A stretch of 64,000 bases of DNA from Chamaesiphon minutus PCC 6605 (GTDB taxonomy: Bacteria; Cyanobacteriota; Cyanobacteriia; Cyanobacteriales; Chamaesiphonaceae), in assembly GCF_000317145.1 (NCBI RefSeq), contig NC_019697.1:4290886-4354885 (forward strand), given 5' to 3'. Positions 55,789-64,000 of the stretch are shown piece after piece. The notes beneath the pieces are model-generated. The model saw only the letters and a program-made list of their open reading frames with translations. It did not search any database and was not told the DNA's origin. Position 1 is the first letter of the stretch. The number at the start of each line of letters is the position of its first letter. The translations under genes were made by a program, and so were the position numbers.

Positions 55789-57267
55789 TTAGTTACGATC
55801 CTTAACGTACTGGATAATTCCCTTGGCAATAGCTTCAGCCATTACTTTTTGATAATCATCACGACGGAGACGCGCAGATTCCGCTTCGCTAGTCAAATAA
55901 CCCATTTCGACTAGAATAGCGGGGATGGCCGATTTGCGCAAGACTAAAAACCGTGCCGAGCGCACCCGACGATCGTTTAGATAAAAGCCATTTTTGTTGA
56001 CATAATCTACTACCGTTCTGTGAACGGTTTCGGCCAAGGATTGGCCGATATTGTAATGATATGTTTCCAAGCCATTGACATCGGGACGATTATCGATCGC
56101 GTTAGCATGAATGCTGATGAATATATTTGCGCCTGCTTCTCTGGCGATCGAGACTCGTTCGTCTAAACCAACAAAATAGTCGCTATTGCGGGTCATTTTG
56201 ACTGCTATGCCCTGTCTTTCAAGAATTTCGGCAACTCTCTTGGCAACTGGTAAAATCACGTCTACTTCGCGCAAACCGCTGACTCCGATGGCTCCCGGAT
56301 CTTTGCCGCCGTGACCGGGGTCGAGCATTACTAAAACTCTGCCGCTACTCGGTCTGACGGCAGGGGTAGTATCTTGCTTGGGCGTGGGACGGTATATCGT
56401 CTGTGTTTTAGGGACAGTAATCGTTATTGCTTCCGGCTGTGGACGAATGGCAATCCGACTGGTAGAAATTGGCTGTAAATATACCCAGCGGCTATCTAGA
56501 TATTGGCGGACGATATCGACCTTCACGCCATCGGCACGGCGGACGAAGACGATCAGATCGTCACCTTGGGCACTGACAGTAAGGTAACGTTGCGACTCTT
56601 TGGGGATTTGGTAAGCAGTTGCCAATTTAGCATTGGGAATAGTCACCCGAAAGCTCCCAGTACGGTCGTCCCAAGTAGTGCTGTATTTAAGTTGCGTCTT
56701 ACTTTGGCGATCTGCTTGCACCAAAATGCCCGTCCGCGTCGGATCGATGGCGATATAATTGACCGAGGAGATCGCCGTATTAACTGCAATTTTAGGCCGT
56801 GGTTGCGCGACGACCACTTGACCGTTTTCATTAAATACCGCTACCGGACCGATGGGCGCGCCCCGTGGGAAAGATTGGAGCGGTTGGGGGGTGGGGAGTT
56901 GCACCGACCACTGCTTGCTATTACTAGCTTGAATCAGCACTTGTTGTGGATCGATCGTATAGTCAGGATCGAATTCTAAAACCATCCGCGTGCGCTCGGC
57001 ATCGAATTGACCCACTCGTAATGACTTGATCCCATTACCTATCAACTGCGAAGACGTCGGCTGATTGAGACGCGTATCTGGCAGATCGAGGATCAATCTA
57101 CTGGGGTTAGCCAGCATTTGAGCTTCAGGTTTCACTGCCGAATTCGTACTAAAGTCAATGCGATTTTCAGTCGCATTAAATTGCCACGACACCATTTCTG
57201 CTGCTGTCGCTGGCAGTGATACCATTACGAAACTAGAAATACTAGGTAATAACCAGTTGTATCTCAC
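55789..57267 (-). CDS. N-acetylmuramoyl-L-alanine amidase with AMIN domain
   Basis: 492 residues. Signal peptide, an N-terminal AMIN domain (targets to cell wall), a proline-rich linker, and a C-terminal Amidase_3 domain starting VMLDPGHGGKDPGAIG, with zinc residues His in the GHGG motif, Glu in SGLREVDV and His in ISIHAN. In cyanobacteria AmiC-like enzymes cut septal peptidoglycan. It is followed on the same strand by an AMIN paralogue gene. Confidence 0.93.
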   Translation of the reverse strand: MRYNWLLPSISSFVMVSLPATAAEMVSWQFNATENRIDFSTNSAVKPEAQMLANPSRLILDLPDTRLNQPTSSQLIGNGIKSLRVGQFDAERTRMVLEFDPDYTIDPQQVLIQASNSKQWSVQLPTPQPLQSFPRGAPIGPVAVFNENGQVVVAQPRPKIAVNTAISSVNYIAIDPTRTGILVQADRQSKTQLKYSTTWDDRTGSFRVTIPNAKLATAYQIPKESQRYLTVSAQGDDLIVFVRRADGVKVDIVRQYLDSRWVYLQPISTSRIAIRPQPEAITITVPKTQTIYRPTPKQDTTPAVRPSSGRVLVMLDPGHGGKDPGAIGVSGLREVDVILPVAKRVAEILERQGIAVKMTRNSDYFVGLDERVSIAREAGANIFISIHANAIDNRPDVNGLETYHYNIGQSLAETVHRTVVDYVNKNGFYLNDRRVRSARFLVLRKSAIPAILVEMGYLTSEAESARLRRDDYQKVMAEAIAKGIIQYVKDRN

Positions 57268-57290
57268 AATGCTTAACTCCTATGATGGGA

Positions 57291-57728
57291 TTACCGGGGT
57301 AAATTTGGTTGCGGCGACAGCGTCGGTAATGTTGTTGCTCCGCGTTCGGGCACTGGAATCGTCACATACCAATCGATCGGATTTTCGCCTGTAAATTGCA
57401 CTCGTTTGGGGTTGAGGGTATATCCAGGCTGTAACTCTAAGACTATCCTAGTCGTACTAGAATCGAATTGCCCAACTCGTAACGTTCGAAAGTTACCTGT
57501 CAACCGCTGGGTCACTGTAGGCTTGGGAAAACTAATTCCTGGCAAATCGACTACTAGTCGAGTTGGATTGAATAGCATGACGGCTTTGGGTTGAACTCCC
57601 GCGTTGGTCTTAAAATCTAATCTATTTCTACCCGCATCAAATTTCCACGATGCCAATTGGCCAGCATCAGCAGGGATAGCGACCAAGCAGAAACTAAAGA
57701 TACTAACAAGTAAAAACTGAAATCTCAC
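57291..57728 (-). CDS. AMIN-domain-only paralogue
   Basis: 145 residues. Signal peptide (MRFQFLLVSIFSFCLVAIPA) and an AMIN domain closely resembling the AMIN half of the preceding amidase, without a catalytic part; ends NLPR. It may be a regulator or cell-wall binder. Head-to-tail copies with 24-base spacing suggest a duplication of the N-terminal part. Confidence 0.8.
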   Translation of the reverse strand: MRFQFLLVSIFSFCLVAIPADAGQLASWKFDAGRNRLDFKTNAGVQPKAVMLFNPTRLVVDLPGISFPKPTVTQRLTGNFRTLRVGQFDSSTTRIVLELQPGYTLNPKRVQFTGENPIDWYVTIPVPERGATTLPTLSPQPNLPR

Positions 57729-58634
57729 TATACTTCATCCTTAACAGTGGACTCGACGCGACAACTATCGATCTGATTTTCCGTTCCTGTAAAACGGATA
57801 CATTTGCGGTTGTGCGAATAATGCAACAGCGATGTTCGCAGGGCGTTCGTACTCCCAGAGACGATGCTGGGTAATGGCTATACCGAATCTTACCGCACTG
57901 GCGATAACGGTAGCTTAGAGTCGATGCTCCTCTGATATAGAGGATCGAGCGACGCCTAATAGCGATTATTTAAGATGCATCTACATATCGGATTGTTTCT
58001 GTTTGCTGCGAAAAATTAACATTTTGGACTCTATGGTAAATTACCATGAATTTGGTCTTTAGGGCTAAAATTAAGCGGCAAGCTCATCTGGCGGCAATAC
58101 CGAAGCGATAGTAGCGACATAGCTAGTCAATCAGATTTGATGTCAGCACGATCTTTTTGGTATTTAGTCGAGCTTTCGCTCATGCTACTACCTTTTAGAT
58201 ACTATCTCGCTAGTTCTGACCGTCAAATCGATCGAGTAGTTCCAGTTCGATCTAGATCGTCAATGCTAGTTATATTATTCCCGCTTTTGAAGCCCGATCG
58301 GACAAGTGGCGACTTTTTCCAATCTACTCAGCTTCAGCGTTCGAGTGAGTCAAATCGGGGAGAATGAGGGCATATTTAACTAAATCTGACTCAATAGCTG
58401 AAGATACTCAAATCTTGGATCGAAACAAAGTTACTAGTCTCTTCGCGATTCGCGTAACTCCTGACGGAGTGGCTACGCCAACGGCGGCTTTGCCAAAGGT
58501 TAAGCGAATCAAGACAGTGAATAGTAGATAGTTTTAGTAATATCGATCCCTGGCTCAATCGGCAAATAACCGGAAAATCCACCGCACGGATGTATCTAAC
58601 CATAGATTGACATCAAAGCGATCGCAACTTTAAT
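57729..58634. other. Gene-free interval with palindromic repeat
   Basis: About 900 bases without a gene that I can support. A palindromic block at 58447-58510 has arms GATTCGC and GCGAATC, and an inner stem ACTCC..GGAGT at 58457-58470, resembling cyanobacterial dispersed repeats. Otherwise nothing recognisable. Confidence 0.5.
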
Positions 58635-59936
58635 ATGAAACCTAAGCAAAATTCGGGCTGTGGCTGTTTAAAGATTCCACTGTCAGTCATCATCGCTATT
58701 CTCGGCGGTAGCTACTGGTGGTCGATCTCCCAAGGCAATTTACAAAAGCTCGTCCAACTTTTCCCTGCAGTGCGATTGCCAAATTCAGGTGCGGTACTAT
58801 TACCAAAAGGATCTGGCGATCGTCAACCGACCCCAACAGCCACACCGATAGCCATCCCATCGCCACAGATTTCCACGGGTAACTGCATCGGCAAAAGTTG
58901 TAAGACGACTGAGCCACAGCCGACAGCAGCAGTTAAAGCAGTGAAAGTTACACCGCCAACTGAAACCCCTTCAGCTACATCTGCAACCCTGACTGCGCCT
59001 CAAACGGCTTGGGACAAAAAAGCCATTCGCGGGATTTATTTAAGCCGCTATCAGGTAACCAATAACGCCGACGAACAGACAATTCGCAAACGAGTTCGTT
59101 ATTACAAATCTCAAGGAATTAATACGATACTTCATGGCGTCTGGGGTAACGGCTGCACAATGTATAACAGTGAAGTAATGCAGCAAATGTTAGGCGCGAA
59201 AAGTTGTCCCAATCAGTTTCAAGATCGGTGGTTAGATTGGACGATCGATGAAGCCCACAAACAGGAAATGCAAGTTCACGCTTATTTTGAGAAGGGCATT
59301 AAAATTGACAAAGATAGTCCGATATTCGATCGAGCAATTGCTAAAAAATGGATCGTCCCTGGTGTCGATCGGACTTATGCCAAAGTCGAACATTATGTCT
59401 TAGATGTTGAGGTGCCAGAAGTTGCCAATCTCTTTAAAAAAATGTTAGCAGAATTCGTGACTAAATATCCACAAATCGATGCCGTTCAGTGGGATGACTA
59501 TTTGGGTTATCATGCCGAATTACCCGGCAAAGTAGACCGGACGGCGAGTTTGACTAATTTTGTCAGCCAAATGATAAGCGAGATGAAAGCCGCTAATCCG
59601 CGCGTAAAATTCGATCTTTGCCATCACAATCCCTACTGGGCGAAACGTTATTTTGCTGCCGATTGGGAAAAATGGAAAGTCGATCGGGTCTTTATTCAAA
59701 ATTATAACGATAAGAATTTCCAAGAAGAACTAAACTATGCTGTTAATTATGCGGGTGTGGCAATTCTCGACAGTCAATTGCCACGCTTGCAAGAGTTGGT
59801 AAATAATCCCAAAATTAAAGGGATCTTAATTTTTCCTCTAGCTGGCAAACCAGAGGAAACAGCAGCGCGGGTGCAAAAAGCTAATCAAGCAAATGCTGCT
59901 GGTACTACAACGGTTCCAAAAGTAGATATCAAATAA
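58635..59936 (+). CDS. GH10-like putative glycosidase, membrane anchored
   Basis: 433 residues. N-terminal membrane anchor (LKIPLSVIIAILGGSYW), a Pro/Thr-rich linker with two Cys, then a TIM-barrel-like domain of the DUF4015/family-10-like type (IRGIYLSRYQVTNNADEQTI, VQWDDYLGYHAELPG, FIQNYNDKN). Candidate acidic catalytic residues are in VQWDDY. Function on wall or exopolysaccharide glycan is plausible but not shown. Confidence 0.75.
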   Translation: MKPKQNSGCGCLKIPLSVIIAILGGSYWWSISQGNLQKLVQLFPAVRLPNSGAVLLPKGSGDRQPTPTATPIAIPSPQISTGNCIGKSCKTTEPQPTAAVKAVKVTPPTETPSATSATLTAPQTAWDKKAIRGIYLSRYQVTNNADEQTIRKRVRYYKSQGINTILHGVWGNGCTMYNSEVMQQMLGAKSCPNQFQDRWLDWTIDEAHKQEMQVHAYFEKGIKIDKDSPIFDRAIAKKWIVPGVDRTYAKVEHYVLDVEVPEVANLFKKMLAEFVTKYPQIDAVQWDDYLGYHAELPGKVDRTASLTNFVSQMISEMKAANPRVKFDLCHHNPYWAKRYFAADWEKWKVDRVFIQNYNDKNFQEELNYAVNYAGVAILDSQLPRLQELVNNPKIKGILIFPLAGKPEETAARVQKANQANAAGTTTVPKVDIK

Positions 59937-59951
59937 AGTGACAGGATTTTA

Positions 59952-60912
59952 GAGGGTGTTTGAAAAGGGGGGTAGGTAGTAAGAAAGCTTTCAGGGTATA
60001 AGCTGAAGATACTTAGTCACAGCACCCTGAAAGAGATATGAGTAAAGCATACTCTAGTAACTTGACACAATGGCAGTGGGAATTAATCGAACCACTGTCT
60101 TGTCGCGCTTTTTACGGCGGGAAACCCGCCGAGCGCGCGCCGCTAATTCCATTAGCCAAACCAGGGGGTCGAGACCGACAGGTCGAGATCTGGTCAGTGC
60201 TAAATGCCATCTTCTACGTGCTCACACAAGGCTGCACATGGAGGAATTTACCAGGAGACTTCCCCGCATGGCAGACGGTGTATACCTACTCCCGAAACTG
60301 GCGGCTCGATGGAACATGGGTCACAATTCATGAGCGGTTAAGGGATTGGGTCAGAAGCGAACAAGAACGCAAACCAGATCCCAGTAAAGCCATTATTGAC
60401 ACTCAGAGTGTCAAAACAGCCGCAATGGTAAATCAATCAGTTGGTTATGATGCTGGGAAGCAAATTAAAGGACGTAAACGATTTGTGACCGTCGATACAC
60501 TGGGATTAGTGCTATCGGTATTTGTGACCGCAGCTAGTCAGACTGAGCGAGAAGGAGGTAAAGTTGTCCTCCAACGGCTTAAAGAGAAGGGCAAGCGAAT
60601 CGCACGGCTGCATACAATCTGGGTGGATGGTGGCTTTACTGGCGACTCATTCATGATGTGGGTAATGGATATTTGTCACTGGGTTGTCCGAGTAGTTCTA
60701 CGACCACAAGAGCAGAAAGGATTCGTATTACTACCGAAACGATCGGTGGTAGAACGCACCTTTGGCTGGCTATCTTGGTGTCGCCGATTAAATAGAGACC
60801 ACGAATGTTTGCCCGCAACTTCTGAAACTTGGATTTACATTGCCATGATCCGGATCATGGTTCGTCGTCTAGCCTAATTTAATACCCCTGACCCCCCTTT
60901 TCAAACAGCCTC
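59952..60912 (+). mobile_element. IS5-type insertion sequence
   Basis: 961 bp with imperfect inverted repeats GAGGGTGTTTGAAAAGGGGG and (right, complement) GAGGCTGTTTGAAAAGGGGG. It encodes one intact transposase. I could not define a clean target duplication; TTA and TCA flank it. Confidence 0.8.
60038..60877 (+). CDS. IS5 family transposase
   Basis: 279 residues in one uninterrupted frame. DUF4096-like N-terminus (LTQWQWELIEPLSCRAF, GCTWRNLPGDFPAWQTVY) and DDE domain: AIIDTQSVK, IWVDGGFTG and VVERTFGWLSWCRRLNRD. It appears intact. Confidence 0.92.
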   Translation: MSKAYSSNLTQWQWELIEPLSCRAFYGGKPAERAPLIPLAKPGGRDRQVEIWSVLNAIFYVLTQGCTWRNLPGDFPAWQTVYTYSRNWRLDGTWVTIHERLRDWVRSEQERKPDPSKAIIDTQSVKTAAMVNQSVGYDAGKQIKGRKRFVTVDTLGLVLSVFVTAASQTEREGGKVVLQRLKEKGKRIARLHTIWVDGGFTGDSFMMWVMDICHWVVRVVLRPQEQKGFVLLPKRSVVERTFGWLSWCRRLNRDHECLPATSETWIYIAMIRIMVRRLA

Positions 60913-60976
60913 TCAGTCTTTCTGGCTCGATCGATAAGTTTACGCCAACTACTGATAGTCATATTGCCGGATTCAA

Positions 60977-61618
60977 TTATTTTTTTACGGTTTCAATGCT
61001 TTCGCTCGATTGAGAGAAACGATAATTAATCCGGTCTAAGTGTTCTTGAAAAACTGCATAATCAGGGAACCTAGTTCCTAGCATCTTTGCCCAATTTCTC
61101 GTTTTCTCGCCCATTACTGAGTACTTATCTAAATCGAATTCACAAATCTTTTTTCCCGATAAACGCTTGGATGAATATAACGTGAACTCATACCATTTTT
61201 TTGGATCGATGGGGCAAGGAATCATCTTGTCTATGTATGTTTGCAGTAAGATAGATAATTCGTAATATTCATACAACGAAGATTCTTTTTCGCAAAAACT
61301 TCTCAATAAATCTTCATAGGGGATGAGATCGCTCGTCGGTTTATAGTAATGTGATAAAATCTCGTTTACCTCGCAATTACTATAAACCTGACATAGCCTA
61401 GCTGAATTCAAACTATGCTTTCGGGGATTTAAGTAATTCTCTAAATAGTAATTAATCGGTGGTTTCCAGTTCCAAGGATGGAGCAGTCTGTTGATGGTTT
61501 CAGGATTGGGCAAGTAATACGTCTTTAGCCCCGATCGAGACATTTTAAGCTTTAGAAAATGGAAGTCAAGAATATTTGAACCATTTATCGATATCAGTCT
61601 AGGCTTTGAATGAGTCAT
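60977..61618 (-). CDS. Hypothetical protein beside integrase
   Basis: 213 residues, no recognisable domain. Many Tyr and Lys, low GATCG content. It lies 3' of the integrase gene on the same strand, and so is likely cargo of the integrated element. Codon use looks more AT-rich than in neighbours. Confidence 0.55.
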   Translation of the reverse strand: MTHSKPRLISINGSNILDFHFLKLKMSRSGLKTYYLPNPETINRLLHPWNWKPPINYYLENYLNPRKHSLNSARLCQVYSNCEVNEILSHYYKPTSDLIPYEDLLRSFCEKESSLYEYYELSILLQTYIDKMIPCPIDPKKWYEFTLYSSKRLSGKKICEFDLDKYSVMGEKTRNWAKMLGTRFPDYAVFQEHLDRINYRFSQSSESIETVKK

Positions 61619-61686
61619 AACAATAAATAAAAAATTCAGTTCGATCGACCCAGGGTTAATAGAATAAATTAATTCTGGGTATTTTA

Positions 61687-62802
61687 TTATTCAAGCGACA
61701 CAAATACACTTCCCTCCTGAATCACGTCTGAGTAGTATTTGTGCATGGTTTGATGGTCGTGACCAGCCGCCGCCGCAACTTCGATATATGAAGCTCCACT
61801 CTTCAAACTGAGGGTGATAGCGGTCTTTCTGGTTGTGTATGGTCTTCGATAGGGTACCCCAACTTCAGCTAGAACTGTCTTCCATGCCCTTCGGCAAAAA
61901 TTACGATCGTCGATCGGTAAACCTTCTGGACTTGGGAAAACTAACTCATCATCAGAAACTGGTTTTAGTCGATCGCGTCTAGCTTGGAGCATGGTAGAAA
62001 CAGACGGACTGAGGTTAATAGTTCTCGCCTTCTTGGTTTTGGTACTGCCAGTGACTCCCCGCGAGAAAGATTTCCCAATCCAGACCGAATCGAAATCAGA
62101 AGATATGTGTTTCCATTTGAGTGCTGAAGCTTCCCCGCCCCTAGTGCCCATCCCCAGCCTGAACGCTACAAAATCGGCATAGTGGGAGTAGTACCGATTA
62201 GTCCTGAACCCCTCGATAATCTTCTGTGCTTCATCCCTATTGAATGCGGCTACTGGTTGGACTGGTATCGATTTAAACCGCGTCGCAATCCCCACCCACG
62301 GGTTATCTTCAGCTAATTGATATCGTCCCTTTCCCCACTCCCACGCCGATTTGAGTAGCATGATTCGGGCTTTGGCAGTACCAGGGGTTAGAGTATTGGC
62401 GCAAACATCCGCAAAACTTACCGCCCGTCGCCTATCGACAGCCGCCGCCTGAATGTTCAGATATTTCTCTAACATCCGCTTGACTGGCTCATAGCGCGAC
62501 TTAATCGAGGATTTGGCTAATCCCTCATGTTTGAATTGGTGCTGGGTGAATCGGTCAAATAACTCGACTGTGGTTATCTCACTGGCATTCTTACCGATGG
62601 TCAAAGGTCGGTATTTCAGAAGACTGGCATCGTAGAAACCGTGTTTAGCATCGTTCTCGATCCGATCTTTAGTTGTGGATGCGAAAGCTCTCTCAGTCGT
62701 TGAGTCATCCACACCCAAAGCCAAGTTTTTTCGTTTGCCCGTCTCTGGACAAGCCCATCGCAGTCGTAGTCTACCTTCAAGGTTCTCGATCGTAACTTTC
62801 AT
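61687..62802 (-). CDS. Tyrosine site-specific integrase
   Basis: 371 residues. Arm-binding N-terminus, a core-binding domain, and a catalytic domain: Arg in GMGTRGGEASALKW, the YTTRKT region in place of the usual HxLRH, and AAAAGHDHQTMHKYYSDV with the active Tyr. It lies next to tRNA-Pro, the usual arrangement for tRNA-targeting integrated elements. In YTTRKT a Tyr and a Lys occupy the places of the two usual His residues, so activity is uncertain though such variants exist. Confidence 0.88.
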   Translation of the reverse strand: MKVTIENLEGRLRLRWACPETGKRKNLALGVDDSTTERAFASTTKDRIENDAKHGFYDASLLKYRPLTIGKNASEITTVELFDRFTQHQFKHEGLAKSSIKSRYEPVKRMLEKYLNIQAAAVDRRRAVSFADVCANTLTPGTAKARIMLLKSAWEWGKGRYQLAEDNPWVGIATRFKSIPVQPVAAFNRDEAQKIIEGFRTNRYYSHYADFVAFRLGMGTRGGEASALKWKHISSDFDSVWIGKSFSRGVTGSTKTKKARTINLSPSVSTMLQARRDRLKPVSDDELVFPSPEGLPIDDRNFCRRAWKTVLAEVGVPYRRPYTTRKTAITLSLKSGASYIEVAAAAGHDHQTMHKYYSDVIQEGSVFVSLE

Positions 62803-62944
62803 AGCAGGGTATAAAACAGGGTAAAAGTGTCATGTCTAAACACCCCTAACCACCCTTTGATTGTCAATAAGACAAACGGAAAGGGTTTCAACAAAGTCGA
62901 TAGACCTTGCCGAAACCCTTTTCTAGTGCTGTTTTTCTTTTAAT

Positions 62945-63017
62945 CGGAACGAGAGGATTTGAACCTCCGACCCCTACTACCCCAAAGTAGTGCGCTACCA
63001 AGCTGCGCTACGTCCCG
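62945..63017 (-). tRNA. tRNA-Pro (anticodon GGG)
   Basis: 73 bases. The minus strand reads CGGGACGTAGCGCAGCTTGG at the 5' end, an anticodon stem CTACT/AGTAG with loop TTGGGGT (anticodon GGG), a T-arm with GGTTCAAATCC, and acceptor 3' end CGTTCCG. No encoded CCA. The 3' end faces the integrase gene, as expected if it holds the attachment core. Confidence 0.93.
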
Positions 63018-63116
63018 ACGCAGTTATCAATCATAGCAAGTCTCGATCGATTGTGCAAGTCTAAATTTAGAGGGCAGAGGGTAGCTAGTATAGAGCGGCG
63101 GAAATAAACCAAGTAT

Positions 63117-63977
63117 CTAAGAGGTTAGAGGTTTACCCTTGTAAGTCCATTTGAAGGGTTTGGCCATCGTAATGTTAAAGTAGTCCACAAACTCATGGAT
63201 CCGGGCTTTCAAGTGATTTGTACTGGTAAAGCTACCGCGTCGTAACAATTTCCGTACTAGAATCCCAAACCAGATCTCAATCTGATTCATCCAAGAACAA
63301 TGTTTGGGCGTGTAATGAATCACTAGCCGATGGTTTGGGTCGGCTAAAAATTGCGCTCGCGTCTCCATTGACTTCAAAATCCCCGACTGACCTTTAACAC
63401 CCAGCTCCTGTGGAGTTGTCTCTAATCCGGCCACCAGCCTAACCAGCGTCTCGGATTGATGGGTATTGAGACAATCCATGACCAAATGGTATTTTGCGGC
63501 AGTGGGATATTGTGCTAAGGAACGGGTGACATGCTCGGCGAAATCAGCTTCGGTTCGAGTTGCGCCCACACTGGCCAACGCAATTCGACCAGTTGCCACA
63601 TCGAAACTGGCAATTAATGATTGAGTTCCGTGTCGAGTATATTCAAACTCTACACGTTCGCACTGTCCTGGTTTCATCGGAATATTTGGCATAGTTCTCT
63701 CCAGTGCTTGAATCCCAGTCATTTCGTCCAGGCTGAGGGTGACTTCTCCTGTCAGCGCACGTTGGGGTGCTTGTTCGTAGACATTGCTAATTTCTAATGT
63801 CTCAGCAATCTCACCGTGACTTTTCCCTTGGGCTGCCAAGACGATGATTTTGGCTCGGAGTGCGATTTGTTGTGGCGTTTTCTTGCGCTTGAGTAGTTGT
63901 TGTAGTTCGGCTTGTTCTACTTCATTGAGTGTAATTAGGGCAGCGGATAATCTTGGCATCCTCTGTGTTCCTCTCAT
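63117..63977 (-). pseudogene. IS630-type transposase with internal in-frame deletion
   Basis: 286 residues. The N-terminal helix-turn-helix ends at AETLEIS and then jumps to [20 protein letters not shown], losing about 100 residues that relatives carry between these parts. The rest retains the catalytic sites: [23 protein letters not shown] and [18 protein letters not shown]. It is in frame but likely non-functional as a whole. It runs close to the right edge of the window; element ends not resolved. Confidence 0.7.
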
Positions 63978-64000
63978 TTTGATGAGCTGCTTTCAATCAT

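Noticed and set aside
58137-58367. A 76-codon ORF on the + strand
   Set aside because: No RBS, no recognisable domain, composition unlike neighbours; treated as non-coding.
1-64000. CRISPR arrays
   Set aside because: No regularly spaced repeats with unique spacers were found; the heptamers at 8.4 kb are contiguous.

Overview
The window looks like chromosomal DNA from a cyanobacterium. It is very rich in GATCGATC/HIP1-type octamers (GCGATCGC and relatives). It carries cyanobacterial housekeeping genes (glgC, an NdbB-type NADH dehydrogenase, solanesyl diphosphate synthase, a chorismate lyase), remnants of a DevBCA-type glycolipid exporter, a large NB-ARC/WD40 protein and a ParA/FHA-GAF pair. 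The genus cannot be fixed from sequence alone.

Layout. 0-7 kb: an RluE-type pseudouridine synthase, a small lipoprotein, a LysR regulator and a decayed devBCA locus in which devB and devC are joined by a deletion and devA is split by an IS630 element that carries its own nonsense mutation. 7-10.5 kb: glgC, an NDH-2 dehydrogenase and a hexapeptide acetyltransferase. 10.5-18.7 kb: an ISAs1 element sitting inside a hairpin repeat, a Coq4-like protein, a TetR regulator, a YdeI-family gene split by a 210-bp MITE, and several small stand-alone genes. 18.7-22.4 kb: a STAND NTPase with 14 WD40 repeats.

23-49.6 kb is the centre of interest: an apparently unusual RiPP (ribosomally made, modified peptide) locus. 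Four tandem Nif11-type precursor genes encode cysteine-free, Thr/Ser-rich hydrophobic cores that begin GEIW and end KIKW. Downstream, all on the + strand with little spacing, lie a metallo-beta-lactamase-fold protein, an FkbM methyltransferase fused to a 2OG-Fe(II) oxygenase, a second 2OG oxygenase, an alpha/alpha-toroid protein, an MDR-family reductase resembling the LanJ(A) type, a second MBL protein, a JmjC/cupin oxygenase, and a LanM-type dehydratase that ends at the domain boundary with no LanC cyclase. An NHLM-type export module follows: a double cNMP-binding-like protein, an HlyD adaptor, a C39 peptidase-ABC transporter and a second ABC transporter. Cys-free cores, a cyclase-less dehydratase and a Dha/Dhb-reductase candidate together suggest a linear dehydroamino-acid or D-amino-acid peptide that is further oxidised or methylated, rather than a classical lanthipeptide. 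A protein with an HExxH motif and a 31-residue membrane ORF lie just upstream.

49.6-64 kb: a secreted-protein gene split by a 1.4-kb IS with a perfect 9-bp target duplication; then chorismate lyase, a RibD-C reductase, sds, murI, an AMIN-amidase and an AMIN paralogue; a GH10-like putative glycosidase; an IS5-type element; a tyrosine integrase beside tRNA-Pro(GGG); and an internally deleted IS630-type transposase. Four insertion events (devA, a hairpin repeat, the YdeI gene, the secreted-protein gene) can be reversed by eye; the three in genes restore the reading frame.
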